Shown piece by piece: positions 23,051-35,552 of a stretch of DNA of 64,000 nt. Position numbers and translations under genes: made by a program. Origin of the DNA: Eumeta japonica (lineage: Eukaryota > Arthropoda > Insecta > Lepidoptera > Psychidae); assembly GCA_005406025.1 (NCBI GenBank), contig BGZK01000157.1:62001-126000 (forward strand), read 5' to 3'. Numbering within the stretch: the stretch's first letter is position 1; every line of letters starts with the position of its first letter. The notes beneath the pieces were generated by a model. It worked only from the letters and a program-made list of their open reading frames with translations, was not told where the DNA came from and did not search any database.

Positions 23051-23794
23051 TAATATGTAATAAAGAATCATTCGTCCGATGACAAAAAGGTAGTTTTTGA
23101 AAACCTTTCTCATTTTCAGAAGAGAGTATGACTAGAATTGTATTTTATTATTTATTTATTACCTACAGGTTATCAGTATCGGTATTCATTATTAATTAAC
23201 ATTCTATATTTATCTGACTTTGCCCACGTATATTGTATCCAACTAACACATTTTACCGAAGCGGTCGGTATAAAGCGCCCTGTACAAAGTTAAGTTGGAC
23301 ATTGAATTAATTTTCTTTATTTTTTTTCGTAGTTCATCATATTTTAGTAATTAATTCGTTTTCGTATTTGTGAGGGGAATACACTTCCTTGATAGCAACG
23401 TAAATTAATTGTTACTATATTGAAAAAAAAAAATTATATTTTTTATAAATTTATGAGTCCTTTATTGTGACGTATATATTTAAAAACAATTCAATGGTTA
23501 CTTTGTCTTTAAGATTTTAACTTTAGTCTAACGTCACCTAACTTCTTGGATTCATTTCAAATCCCACGCAAGACTTATTAGGACGAAGTATTTGCAAAAA
23601 CACTTAAAAATTGTGTTTTTTTTTTCTAAAACCGCGATCCACAAAATGATATCCATACACAGAACAATTATAAAGCACTTTATATTCCCCATGTCATCAC
23701 AGAGATCATTCGACGATGACACAAATGTTTATAAAATATGTTTTTATCACCATTAAATAATCTTAATTTATCAGTGACGGAGGTGCGGGAGACA
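23051..23794. other. AT-rich non-coding stretch
   Basis: No gene or recognisable repeat; poly(A)/poly(T) tracts only. Confidence 0.5.
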
Positions 23795-24010
23795 TCTCTG
23801 AACAAACTTCAAACGATATCCGGGCCATCTAAAAACATCGCAGAATCTTGCAGTATGCACTAGTTTTCCGCCAGGGCGCGCGCGGCACGCCCCCGATGGA
23901 AATGGACGGGAAAACGGTCCGAGGAAGCGAATTTCCTTTATTCGATGCGAAACTTTGATTTTCTCGAAACTGCGCTCCTTTCGCTAGCGGACGGCCGATA
24001 GAAATAGAAG
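23795..24010. other. GC-rich non-coding island
   Basis: The block contains GCCAGGGCGCGCGCGGCACG, then GGAAAACGGTCCGAGGAAGCG, TTTATTCGATGCG and AGCGGACGGCCGATAG. It is not repeated elsewhere in the window and has no long frame. Candidate regulatory island. Confidence 0.35.
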
Positions 24011-24589
24011 TGTATTATACTTCTTTTTTCACGAGGAGACGCTTGATGAACGTTCTGGAATGCGACTTGCCTTTTATCTGCTTAAGAGACTAATTAAATT
24101 TGCATTGAAAGTGAAAGCAGTTGGAAAATAATAAGATACTCACTTATTATTATGTGACTCAAATTGGATTTTTATGAATTACTTTCGATATTTCGATACG
24201 CTCTCGTCTTGCATAATATACCTACATATTACATGTTCACGCACCTGTATAATAAATAAAATAAAAAAGAAATTAAAAATAAATCCACAATACCTAACTT
24301 CTTAAAAGTAAACTACAAAGATGGAAATGAGGAAAAAGAACATCCAATCGAATAGGACAAATTACTGTCATAGTAAGTAAGCACACTGCCGTAGCACCAA
24401 GTAAGGAAACTTGAATTTGATGTCTCCGCCTGTAAATATTTATCATATTTAATTGGATGATTTTTACATTATCATGATTCCATTTTCTAAGCTTACTTTT
24501 AGGTAATTTTTGAAAGTATAATAAAAATACAAACCGAGCAATACGCAAATATGTAATTAACTTTAGCTGTATCATAAAGTTATTTCTTT

Positions 24590-25210
24590 TTCTTGTCGCG
24601 AGTTCGTGACGCGCTTTGTGTGCCGATACTTAAGACGGCCTCGTTTATCGTTAAATCCATACCTTCTCAATAGTTATTCTCGCAAGCCCGACACCAAGCC
24701 AATGAACACGTCTAGACGGCGTAGGCGGCTGGCACGCTGACTGACATATATTTAGAACTCAAACTCGCAAATGAGTGCCAAAGTTCAGAGTGCATGACGA
24801 TCGCTTTTACATCGGATGGAGTGCGTTGAACGCGCTGCAGCCAGGTCGTGCCGCGTTCGACCAATAAAAAGCTGGTGGACGAAAGGAAGAAGTTATTCTC
24901 TTTACATCCACCCGACTTAGCTAATCGACATCCGCTAATCGAAACTCTATTCTATAACTTCCATTATGTGAAATTGGATGTCTAACAAAATATTGATGGG
25001 TAGAATGCGTTTTTGCATGCAGTTCCCGTAATCTTACGAGGAGTATAATTCATCCCGTATTCCATGTGAGTTTCGCGACCGAAAACTATATGCATATATA
25101 CATTTCTTTTTATAATTGCTACTGATGCAATGCATTGAACGCGCCCGGAATCCAATTCTGTGCGGCGCCGGCGCGGCGCGACCGACCGGATGCGAAGACG
25201 GCGGAAACAG
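24590..25210. other. GC-rich non-coding islands
   Basis: Two blocks: 24590-24960 (GTTCGTGACGCGCTTTGTG, GCGCTGCAGCCAGG, GTTCGACCAATAAAAAGC) and 25130-25210 (a CpG-dense GGCGCCGGCGCGGCGCG). Both are non-repetitive. ACCAATAAAA is the AT-rich kind of core that posterior Hox proteins can bind, but this is weak evidence. Open frames on the minus strand here are Arg-rich and look accidental. Confidence 0.35.
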
Positions 25211-25779
25211 CAACATAGTGCTACAATTACAATATAATAAATAAAACATAGGTCCTTTCTTGTTAGTTTTAATGTATACATAGATGTTTACACTTGTATT
25301 TTCTTTTTGTATAAATGTTTAATTTGTTGTGTTATTTTATTGTTTATAAATGTATAGTATGTTTTCATTTTTTATATCCTTGAAAATAAACGTACATAGC
25401 AACTTTTACCACAAGAACACAATCTCGTCGATTCTCTTGCCAATGTTCCATGTTACGGTGAATTTAAATCAATATTTTTGTTTTGTAAAAATGTTTACAA
25501 TATTTATTTAGTTAACCTCATGTATTTAATCTTCTTCATATCTTATGAAAAACATTTCACAAACTTATATTTCTTTATTATTTTAATGTCCAACCATCCT
25601 TCCTATAAAACCTTCACAATAATAAAAACATCGGGCAAATCCGAATTGAACTCGGATTCTGCGTCTTCCGTACAAATACATCGATCCGTTGTATACATAA
25701 ATATTGCATCAATCACGAGCCTTGACGATTTTTGCCTGTTCTCGACACTGGTGCCTATAACATGCTTGCTGAACCTTCG

Positions 25780-26068
25780 CTTCTTGCCAAATTTTATAAT
25801 TCAAAAACAACATGAAGTACCTTATAGGTTTTTATTTATTTACGAGTGTCAAAATATACGGCAAAAATATATGCATGTTTTGATTGCGTTAAATTCAAAG
25901 ATTATTTTATTTTACAGAGGATCCATTGATCCTAAATATTTAATATAAATTTTAACTCGATGCCTCTACATATTCCTGAAAAAAACAGTCTTTACAGACA
26001 AACAAACAAACAAACAGAATACTAAGCGATCGTATTACGGTCTCATACTTGTAGTACGGAACCCTAAA
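25780..26068 (-). mobile_element. TACGGAACCCT-type repeat, copy
   Basis: It carries, in order, ATGAAGTACCTTATAGGTTTT, GCCTCTACATATTCCTG, a run of four CAAA/ACAA units at about 25999-26017, and AGTACGGAACCCTAAAG at 26053-26067. This order (AAGTACC-TATAGG, a simple tetranucleotide repeat, then TACGGAACCCT) matches the moth repeat I recall. The upstream open frame (25478-25948) overlaps it, is AT-rich, and is not a gene. Confidence 0.6.
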
Positions 26069-27724
26069 GAAGAAGATGTTTAAATTTTTTATAGGATGGC
26101 TAATAATATGGCCTTGGTTATCATCCTACCTGAGCATTATTTGCAAGGCGTACTGCTCTGCGCCGGTGATGAGTGTAACTATCATTAACACTATCATTTT
26201 AAATTCGTAAACATCGAAGCTCCTGCGAATCACGGTAGCTTCATGAAATTTTATGATTTTAGGCACAAAATATCACTATTGGAAAATCGTTGTCTTTGAC
26301 TTTTGAAGATTTTGATGGAATTTTCTACAATGAAATATCATGTTTAACAAGACATTTGGACAATCTGAGAACGCGTCTGACAACATTAGTGCAGACTAGC
26401 TATCGTTAGCATTTTTTATATAAGTCTAATTAGTTTTTAAGTCAAAATGCTATCAATATCTAGAGTGCACTGTGAGTACGAGTTGGTGTATGTAGCATAA
26501 TTTAGACTGCGTCTAGTTCACTGTTATTAAAAATATTGTATATTTTAAAATAGCTAAATACGTGATACAGAGGTGTCTTCGTTTTTGATGAATAAAGATG
26601 TCTGAAAATCTGCGGCTGTTATTATCCAACTGAGATCAAACTACTGTGTGTACAACCTGTTAGAATATTCTGCGTTTGTGGTAGAATCAAAGAAATGTAC
26701 TGAAAAAATGGTTCTTCAATAACGCAAACCGAAAAATTCAGTCCCATAACAGCTGAATTCGATAACAATACTCAACTAGTAAATGTTTGCCGTCTACTAC
26801 TAGAATACTAGAGATCTAGATCTATCTAGACTAGAGGTCTTAACATCGATTCTACCAATATTATCATCCATAATCCTATTCTGTCTTGTAATGCTGTTGC
26901 CTTGACGAGGACTTTTATTGCTTCTGGAGTATCTTTTAACGATTTATGGAAACTTCCATCCCGTTCACCGTGTTCTCTGGGAACATACCATAGATACTTC
27001 TTTGTGAAATATCGATATACCTGGTATTAAACTACTCGATGGATGAGAAGCGATACAATTCGTTACATAGGTTGAGGATGAATCTCGGTCTTATTAAAGT
27101 TCGGATACATAATATGCAAATTTTGCTGTTACCCACTCCCACATTAATAATGATGTCAATAATATCATCTGCTAAATTAATGTAATGTAGTGCAATCTAC
27201 AGTTGAAAACGTTATATTAAGTTTACTGGTAATTCTTCACTACATCCGATAGCATATCGAGAATGCACTTGACTTAATATGTAACGAAATTGCGCTATAA
27301 AATACAACTTAGAAAAAATAGTGCGTGGAGTCCCTCCGCGCGGAAAAAGTGAAACTTCGTAATGTGGAAATGAAAATAGGAAGGGGTAGAAATTGATTTC
27401 TTTAAGACTAACTTTATTAACATTGCTTACAATTCAAAATTGATCGCATCTTTTAATAATCATTTTTGAGTGGAGAAATATTCAAATCTATAACATTTAC
27501 GATGGGATTATGATAATTAAAGTAAGATACGAAATGTTTGAGTTCTATTTTCTTAATATTTCTTGCAAAAACTGCATCAATGGTAGTTCCCCCTTTGGTT
27601 GTTGGATCATTCCTACCATTTATCATTCAAATACTATCCTATTAAATTATATGTGTATCAAATCAAAGTAAAAAAAAAAGTAAATGAAAAAATGAATATT
27701 ATAAATTGAAATAGAACAACAAGT
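26069..27724. other. Non-coding stretch
   Basis: No gene. A symmetric CTAG/GATC-rich patch lies near 26800-26840 (CTAGAGATCTAGATCTATCTAG). Otherwise AT-rich, moderately complex, unassigned. Confidence 0.45.
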
Positions 27725-28075
27725 ACGTATTTCAGCTAATCTCACGACGCTCACACTGTTCATTTCGCTGCATAGCAAGAATACCACGCGCATGTGCTTA
27801 TGATTTACCGACTCACTCTCTTTCTCTCTCCTACTTTCTACTTTTGTTTATCTTTCTTTCTCTCTCCCTCTTGCGTTGGGATATTGGACGCTACTGGTTG
27901 CTAACGTTCGCGCTGGCTTGTACCAGGTACACTACGCGCATGTGTTCGAGTGCCATGCATTCACTCTCGCTCTGTCTCTTTCTATTCCTCCTCCCCAGGA
28001 GCGTTAAACATTTAACGCAACAGTGCTTTCATAGTCCCTCCATGGTAGCGTTAAACGTTTAATGCAACCTTTGTT
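27725..28075. repeat. MITE-like element with repeated palindromes
   Basis: A CT-rich segment (CTCTCTTTCTCTCTCC and CTCTCGCTCTGTCTC) is followed by two palindromes of one type: GCGTTAAACATTTAACGC at 28001-28018 and GCGTTAAACGTTTAATGC at 28048-28065. ACGCGCATGTG also occurs twice, near 27784 and 27933. Internally duplicated CT-rich motifs with GCGTTAAA palindromes point to a non-autonomous DNA element; its ends are not defined. Confidence 0.45.
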
Positions 28076-29337
28076 GGAAGTCGCATTAAAAGTTTCATTT
28101 CATAATCACTATATTTTTATAAGTAGTATGATAAAATTTCGTAATGTAAAGTAGTATGATAAGATTCCGTTAAAACGAAATTAGTAATTGATTTAGATAT
28201 TCATCATTATTTAACGTATATAAAGTCAATTTCAGCTATTTCGATTTCGTAGCAAATTAATTCTATTAAATTTGACTCGTCGTCAGTTATAAATAGACGA
28301 GATTCATTTTCAAATTTTGGGCTGTGGTCAGCATTCATAAGTTCTGGAGTATTAAATTGTATTACTTTGTTTATGAACACTCGCATGTGAGGTATTGAGT
28401 TGTCTGACATAAATTTTTTCTAATTGTCTTTTTCAGATATTATGGGCGGTGCTTAAACCGCCGCGTCGACCATGACCTTTTAAAGTCTTAAAAGTCACTG
28501 TATTTTTTTACTTTAGGACTTAAATTGCCCTTAACGATGGATATAGTTGTACTTGATGTTAATCCATATGAAAATTAGAATAAAATATGCTTATGTCCAA
28601 AATTGTTGTAATGTCCTACAACTATAAAAAAAAATATCAGAAATAGAATAACTTATGATGACTGTTTTGAAAAGATAAAAAATCACCTATGTTTTGTTAT
28701 TTAAGAATATAATTTTCCTGAATAGATTGAGAATTCGTCCAAAGAAATCCCGAGTCATGACCTAGATTTTTGGGGTTTGATATTAATTTTGACAACAAAA
28801 AATATTCAATAAGAGTTTATTCGCATTTAATGATAGTTTTATAAATTTCTGCAAGTGTTTTAGCTTGATAACGTAGAATGGATTGTTTTCTTAAATTAAT
28901 CTCATGAGGAACGTCGAACTTGGCCGTGATATCACGCGCCACCACACAGTTTTTCATTTTTGTTTCGCCTATAATGAGATAGATCTGTTTCATTGTTATC
29001 TTTTTCCTTTTTTTACGTATCTGTATTATCTTCTAGAGAAAAAATTGTCTCAGCAAATTGATCAAGATCATCATTTTTTTAAATAAATTTTTGTAGCTTC
29101 ATTGTTATTTCAAGAATATTGAGTATAATTATTGAAATAGAAACTTTACCGTTAAAGAAGTACGTAGTACCTATTGTTGATGTTTAAATTATATTTCAAC
29201 TTCAAAAATAGAATTTCAACAAAGAAGTTCAAATTGAATATAATTAGAATTTTATCTTTCTTTAATTTTGTTCGGATTTACATTTGAACGATAGATCACA
29301 AAAAGTAAACTGCAGTGAAAACAATACGTTATGGATG
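28076..29337. other. AT-rich non-coding stretch
   Basis: A short direct repeat, AGTAGTATGATAA(A/G)AT(T), occurs near 28122 and 28150. A small GC patch at 28443-28480 (GGCGGTGCTTAAACCGCC) contains an inverted GGCGGT/ACCGCC pair. No gene. Confidence 0.45.
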
Positions 29338-29560
29338 TATAGGCCTACTTAAAAGGATCAATTAAAGTAGATTGATGTGTGGAGTCTACATAGCGGACGT
29401 GTGTGATGGAAAACTCGGCGAGGAGCAACCTATAAAATCTTATCGAGAACAAGATGGGTAAAATACAAAAAGAGGCCAATTAAAATCAGCCTAAGCAGAC
29501 GAGCTTGGTTGAAGGACCCAATAAATTTCAATGTATTAAAAATGGTTCTTAAATACCGTA
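29338..29560 (+). mobile_element. RTE-like LINE fragment, copy B
   Basis: In one plus frame 29395-29480 reads VCDGKLGEEQP, then IKSYREQDG, stop, then TKRGQ. This aligns with the family's C-terminal VCDGKxGxxxPxKSY...KKGQ region, partly seen in copy A as RRSKKAYANKIDG and KKCQ. Stops and a Gly/Arg-poor region show decay. Boundaries are approximate; GC-richer DNA ends near 29560. Confidence 0.6.
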
Positions 29561-31824
29561 CTAAATAGAGATCAATTTGAAACATGGGTATAAACATGGG
29601 ATAATGTTATGCATGAAAAAAAGTATTACTTATTTGGGTATATAACTCGAGATTGTGTTTAGGGAGATTCAATTTTACAAGAGGCACTTGAATAAACATT
29701 GTTTAAAAAATGTTTTTATAATAAACACACATAATACCTATGTATTCTATTTTTCGGTAATAATCTTGAAATTAATGTAATATTAAAATCGAAAACATCC
29801 AGTATTTCAACTTCTAATCAAATGTTGACTTTGAAAAATTAAATATTCTTTTTGTAGCAAAATTATGAATATACTTATTTTTATATTAAAGAATAAATAA
29901 CGAACACTACTTTGAAGTTAATATAATTTTATCGCAAAAATGTTATCGTAAGATCGTCGATGTTATTCAAGTATTTTAATGCGTATTTTTTTTCTATTAA
30001 AAGCAGCACATCGTTTCGTATTGCGCACACTTTTACCTCGTTTTCGTTCGTATTATCACATCGATTTCCATAGAGTATTCTGTTCCTATCATCATTCACC
30101 CCTCGGAACGATATCCTCTTACTGTTTGGAAGCAATCAAATTACCGATACACATTAAGACAGCCTAATTCAATACAGCGGCTCTCGAATGCGTGTGTCAT
30201 TGAATAAACAAGCGTACTTACATATTTATAAGTTTTTCCTTCGGGAAATATATTCATAGAGCTATGGCTAATGCGACTTTCCCGCTAACAGGCTGCTCTA
30301 CGCTGAAATTGGTCTATACCTTTTTTTTGGGATAACACAGAATGTAAGTTAAGTACACAGGCTTCGTAAGTTCCTTAGGTAGAAAGATAGGTCATGTGAG
30401 AAAGTTTCGTCGGCGCTTTGTTTGACTTCCATTTTACTGTATCATTGAGCTCTTTCTGTGGGGGAGGATGCGTCAAACTTGTTCGCGGGACATACCCGAC
30501 TTTCTGTGTAGCCTTTCCTTTGATATTTCTGCTGTCTTTCTTGAACGAGCTTTGCCTTCTACTATCGTTCGAGCTCGTACGTCCTTTGTTATTCTTTAGA
30601 TTCACAAATGCTAAAAAGACGTCCTATGATTATTTTATGAAGTTTAAATGTAACATTTGTACCTAAGTCCTTATAAATAAAAGTTGTTGGAATACCGTTT
30701 TCAAATGAATATCTGAAACCCTACCACATTCTATAAGTCGTTTTGTTCTGACATTGTTTGCAATAAATAGGACTTTTGCGATAAAATCTCTGGAATAATT
30801 TTCGGAGATTAATTTTACGTTTTCAAACACAACTTTTTTATAATTCATAGCGTGATATACACATCATTCCCTGAAATAAAACTCGGCTAAAATAAAACAG
30901 AAGAGGTTAGCTCATTCGTATCTGTGGCAGTGAGTGCTTTTGTCATTGATGCTAATACCAGAACATGCATTAAAAAGCATCTTGTTAACCCCTGTAAATA
31001 CAACGTTTAAACAGTTAATGTGAAAGGTACACAAAATTTTGAGTTTGGTGTTGTCTCGTAAAATACTACAAATATCAAAAAAAAATGATCAGACAAAATT
31101 TTACAAATAATTTAAAATGAAAATGTAGGCATTTCTCAAGGTTTCGTGAGTTTCAATAAATTCCCTAATTTTTTTAAATATACTTTGATTTAGTATTTCA
31201 ATTATATTCAATTTGGGCCAATCATATTTACGTTATAAAATATAAAACAATACCATTTCAAGCGTACTGAACAATAGCAAAAATAGCGATATATACCAGA
31301 AAAAAAAATAAGATTAACCGTTTATAGAAAATTTAAGAGATGCATTTTAAAATCAATATACATCTTATTTGATGGCCAATAAATTACTCAGTGCAAGAAA
31401 GTGTCATTGGATATGGAAAGTTCTGTGCGCAAATCCAGTTGACACGCGATATAAAAACAGGATTAATACGAAAAAAGGATTATTAATTGAAGATAAATAT
31501 TTATGAACATATTTTTTTTTGCAGATTATTTTGAACATTATTTTCTTGTTTTCTTAAACCAATTGAGATATTCGTGGTTCAAGAAGATTTTAGTTGAACC
31601 GAGAAATATTCATTTTTATTCAAAGTTTTGACAATTTTAAAAATAATATCTTTGCTCAAGTGAACCCTTTTTTCTGCTGAGATTTTATAAAATATTTAAT
31701 CCCAGGTGACCAGTGGGCGAGTCCGACCTGTTTCTTTAATTTATTTCTATCAATGATTGCTTTCAAAATAGTCACTTAATCGATTATCGAGAAATAATGT
31801 TAAGAAACGAAATAAGGCTTGAAG
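29561..31824. other. AT-rich non-coding stretch
   Basis: No gene. A somewhat GC-richer patch at 30395-30610 is open on both strands (82 and 76 codons), but neither product has recognisable features. The rest is AT-rich. Confidence 0.45.
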
Positions 31825-32560
31825 GCGCATATACAGGACGTTGCAAGCAAAGCATTAACCTCCAGCTTTCGCAGCACGCGTAAAGCTGACCGTAATTAAT
31901 TCTCACAACGAAGACGAACACCGAAAGTAACGCCCCAGAAATAAATTTAAGCTTTATTTTATAAATAAGGCCCTGTGCCGTTTCAGTAAATTAAGCCAGG
32001 GTAAATAATAAACTGTGAAACAAGTAAGCAGCGAGCTCCGCCCCTCCACCCCTCGATCCTCGTCTACCCCGCGCCCTCCTGCGAGTGGGCCGAAAGAGAT
32101 AATACCGCCTCATAAAGTTCAAAAACAGTTTTACCGATATTACTTACTTAAGCGGTTGTTTTAATTAAGACACAGTTTTAATCAAAAGCGGGGCCGGGAG
32201 CGGCGGCGGAAGTTCGCGAGCCGAGCGCTGTTTGTCTTTTCGATGTCGCGCCGTCGCGTTCTTTTGGGGTTGCGTGTTTGCCGTTTTCATATTTTGAAGA
32301 TCGCGACTTAGTCGTAGCGCGTTTCGAATTCAAACATGCGGCGTATAGATATATATGCTTCTGGAGCTCGCTCCGTGAGAATCGATTTTGAAATGTAGCC
32401 CGCCGTGCGCGAATTAGGTAGGAACCAAAATTGAATGTTAACGAAAAGTGAAGTCTTTATGTTACCTTTCGCGTAACAAATTCGCGACTCTGATACTGAA
32501 CGCGTGTATTTTTCTTCCGCCGCCGATTTATAGATGTCTTCATACTTAAAGCAGATACGT
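31825..32560. other. GC-rich regulatory-like island
   Basis: About 700 bp of non-repetitive DNA with three GC-dense cores: 31850-31940, 32030-32100 (CTCCGCCCCTCCACCCCTCG) and 32185-32300 (GGGGCCGGGAGCGGCGGCGG, then GCGCCGTCGCG). Between them are AT cores such as GACCGTAATTAATTCTC and GTTTTAATTAAGAC. No long frame with a plausible product. The mix of GC-boxes and homeodomain-like TAATTA sites resembles an enhancer or CpG-rich promoter region; I cannot point to a transcript. Confidence 0.4.
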
Positions 32561-33585
32561 CGGGCTTTCGTAGCTTTATTTAGCTTGTAACTTTAAACGT
32601 GATTGCCTTTGTCACCACTCGTTTAATATGGATTTTCAAAGTTTTATTTAGTAACATGATTTACGTAATACATTTTACCTAATCAACATAAATAATAATA
32701 ATTTGTACATGCTTTCAGCCTTATAATATACTTGTTTATTTACCCCATTTGCATATTATGTGTATTCGAAGAAAACTGTCTTAAGGAGTAAACTCCAGTC
32801 CCGCGTCGAAAGTAATACACGCCATTTTATTTTTAACTTGGGTTTATTATGTATGTGTACGTACTAATGTGATTCCGTACTTGACGAACAAACGCTTAAA
32901 ACTGTTGAACAATACTAAATTCTGTTGCATCTAAACTTATTAAAAAATATATTAGCCCGTAAATTCTAATAAACTTATATTAATAGACTTTTGGCTTTAT
33001 ATATTATTTCATTGGCCTAATTTATAAATAATTAGTTTTTATTCAGTAAGCAGCGCAACATTCCTTTTTCTGTGCAATTCCATACACAGAAAATTTATTT
33101 CCAGTGCATGAATAACTAAAAATTTTGAAAATACAACTGCATAAAATAGACCCGAAAGGTTGGAAACAAGATGTTGTAAAAATCATACAAGCAAATATGA
33201 TAAATATGTGCTTTTACTATAATTAATGTTTTATGTATAAATGACGTCATATAGCATAAATATATAAACGTATGCGCAGTTTACAAGTACGGCTTAGCGA
33301 ATGATCTCCTTGACTAATCTGCGTTATCAGAATTACAGTTGATCTAATTCTGATTATTAATAAATAAACACTGTTGGTCTTCAATCCAACCAAATAACCC
33401 CTAAAGTAGATATATAAATGGTTAAGTTAGAATTTTTAAATGAATGATGTATCAACAAATTTAATGTTTGAATGGTAAAGGCCGGTTGGAATATATAATT
33501 CAATAACAATTACCATTTATTTTAGTCAATGAGATACGAAACCTTTACAAAATACAGACGTATATAATGGAATAAATATAGCGGA
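32561..33585. other. AT-rich non-coding stretch
   Basis: Nothing recognisable; simple AT-rich sequence. Confidence 0.5.
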
Positions 33586-33587
33586 CT

Positions 33588-33824
33588 TTGTGTGGAAAAA
33601 TCGGGAAGGGCAATTATAATTTTAGTCAGCCTCATCCGGCGAACTCAAGGACGTCGCGTCTTTTGATGCGTCAATTTCAGCAAATGGACGCCTACTGCTC
33701 TACTGCTGAATTGGTGCAGATGATCCCACGTCGTGACGTTCATGCAATCCGTGGTCGCCGCATCGAAGCTTTTCCTTTCATCATTTCGTTAATATCTAAA
33801 TCTTACTTTAAAAAAACGGTTTAA
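33588..33824. other. Moderate-GC block, possible exon or repeat
   Basis: A 78-codon plus frame from a non-ATG start with a balanced product (segments NFSQPHPANSRTSR and QQMDAYCSTAELVQMIPRR) lies in AT-rich DNA. I do not recognise it. It could be a scrap of a transposon ORF or an unknown exon. No consensus splice pair flanks it clearly. Confidence 0.25.
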
Positions 33825-34059
33825 GTATCGAGATAGGTCAAAAATGTGAATATATATAAGTTTGAACCCAATTTATGGTATGATATTTGAATCTATAAAT
33901 GGCACACGTACTAACAATGATTTTTATATACATTGATTTATTTTTCTACGTTTGTCGGGAAAAGTTCTCGCGATCAAAGCAATTTATGCAAGTGTTGCGT
34001 TTAAGCGTTGCATTTATCTCCATAATTTAAATAATCGCTTATCTCTACAAATGGATGAT

Positions 34060-34660
34060 TATAGTCAATTCGATCAATGAACACTCGATTTGAGTTAAGA
34101 ATCCGCTCCGGAAACGCCAAAACAATTACAAGCCATCGAGCACCATTCGCGAGGAAAGTCACGAACGAAGTCTGCCTCGGAATAATTAGCCGGCGCAGGA
34201 TCTCGCGGCCCTCCGCCATTATCGCCCCGCCCTCGGACGGATTCCCGCCAAAAAATGAAGCCTTTATTTTACGTCGTTCGACTTTCCGACCGGCTGCGCA
34301 TCCGTCATCCGGCGGCGGAGGCGTCGAAAGAACGAAAAGATTCTTCTAGAAAATAATAATTCCGTTCGCCGGGCTCCCGCTTTGTCGGGAATACGGACAA
34401 ATTAGCGACCATTGTCTGAGGAGATCGGGCGAACTTTCGCCGCGGCGATGTCGACCGTCGGCCGGCGGGCGATCGCATTGTCGGACTCGTTGTAAGTCTA
34501 CGTAATAAAACATGTTTTTCGTCGGGCGTGGGCGCTTCGGCGAAGATTTTTAATTAAACAAGCTTTGACTTCGACAGGACTGGAGTTCGATATTTTTATA
34601 ACGCGGGAAAAGTATGCGTGCGGGAAAATTTTGCCGTAGGAAATATTCCGAGCATCATAT
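34060..34660. other. Largest GC-rich island
   Basis: A ~600-bp CpG-dense block, including TCTCGCGGCCCTCCGCC, GCCCCGCCCTCGGACGG, CATCCGGCGGCGGAGGCG and GTCGACCGTCGGCCGGCGG, plus TTTTTAATTAAACAAG and ATGAAGCCTTTATTTTACG. It is not repeated in the window. Short frames on both strands encode Arg/Pro-rich strings without domains. It may be a conserved regulatory element, or less likely a 5' exon or promoter of a non-coding RNA. Confidence 0.4.
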
Positions 34661-35552
34661 GATATATGAGGGTATGTTTAATACTTTTACAATGTATTCT
34701 CAAAAAAATCTATAATCGACACGTCATTGATTATATATATGAACATATATATAGTAATCAATTATTTATTGTAATAGTGTAAGATCCGGCATTAGAAAAA
34801 ATGTACCCTCATCTGTTAATTAAATCAAGTATTGTTTTAAAGGCAAATAACAATATTATAAATTTATGAAAACAATATATGCCAACGTAGTCCTGCTGCT
34901 ATTGACATTATATAATTAGACTAATTATATAATAAATACGATTGATAAAATTTGGTACATGTTATTTCTATTTAAAATCAAAAATTGTGCTTCGACACAA
35001 TTGGTAACTATTTAATAATTAATTACAGAAACGTACACAACTTAAACGACTAGCCAATTCTATAGGTATTTTATAAAGTCGTGTGTGTATATCTTAATGA
35101 AAGCCAGCAATCGTTGTCATCGTGTGCCACGACTTTTAGCTCATAAGAAATGACACTTATCGCAAATGTAACATAATCAAAACTTATTAAACGTTATTCA
35201 ACATCGGTAAGAAAAATTATGTCTATTATCAATGAAAATAAATGTTTCGATACTTTTGAAGAACTTGAACTTGGCAATATGACGCTATCATGAAACGTAT
35301 TGCCTGTATTTTTTTAGGAAGATAATTATGTTTTTATTGGTTTAGTATCTGGGCAACCAAGTTTTGCTTGGCGTCTTTCGAGTTTTGTCCATTTGACTGA
35401 GAGTTCCGGTGGCCCACTCCCCCTTACCCTCTCAATCAGCTAGCGAGATACGAATATATATTCCATATAAGTCAGAGGTCACAATTGTAAAGAGTCATTG
35501 CCTTGACTCTTTCATGTCTTTTACCTGTATTTAAATTATTATTTTAATTTTT
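34661..35552. other. Non-coding stretch with repeat scrap
   Basis: AT-rich. At about 35360-35460 lies the TTTGCTTGGCGTCTTTCGAG repeat scrap shared with ~14160, followed by GAGAGTTCCGGTGGCCC and CT-rich DNA. No gene. Confidence 0.45.

Noticed and set aside
25478..25948. 156-codon plus-strand frame
   Set aside because: It begins at a non-ATG codon, is very AT-rich, and its second half overlaps a TACGGAACCCT-type repeat.
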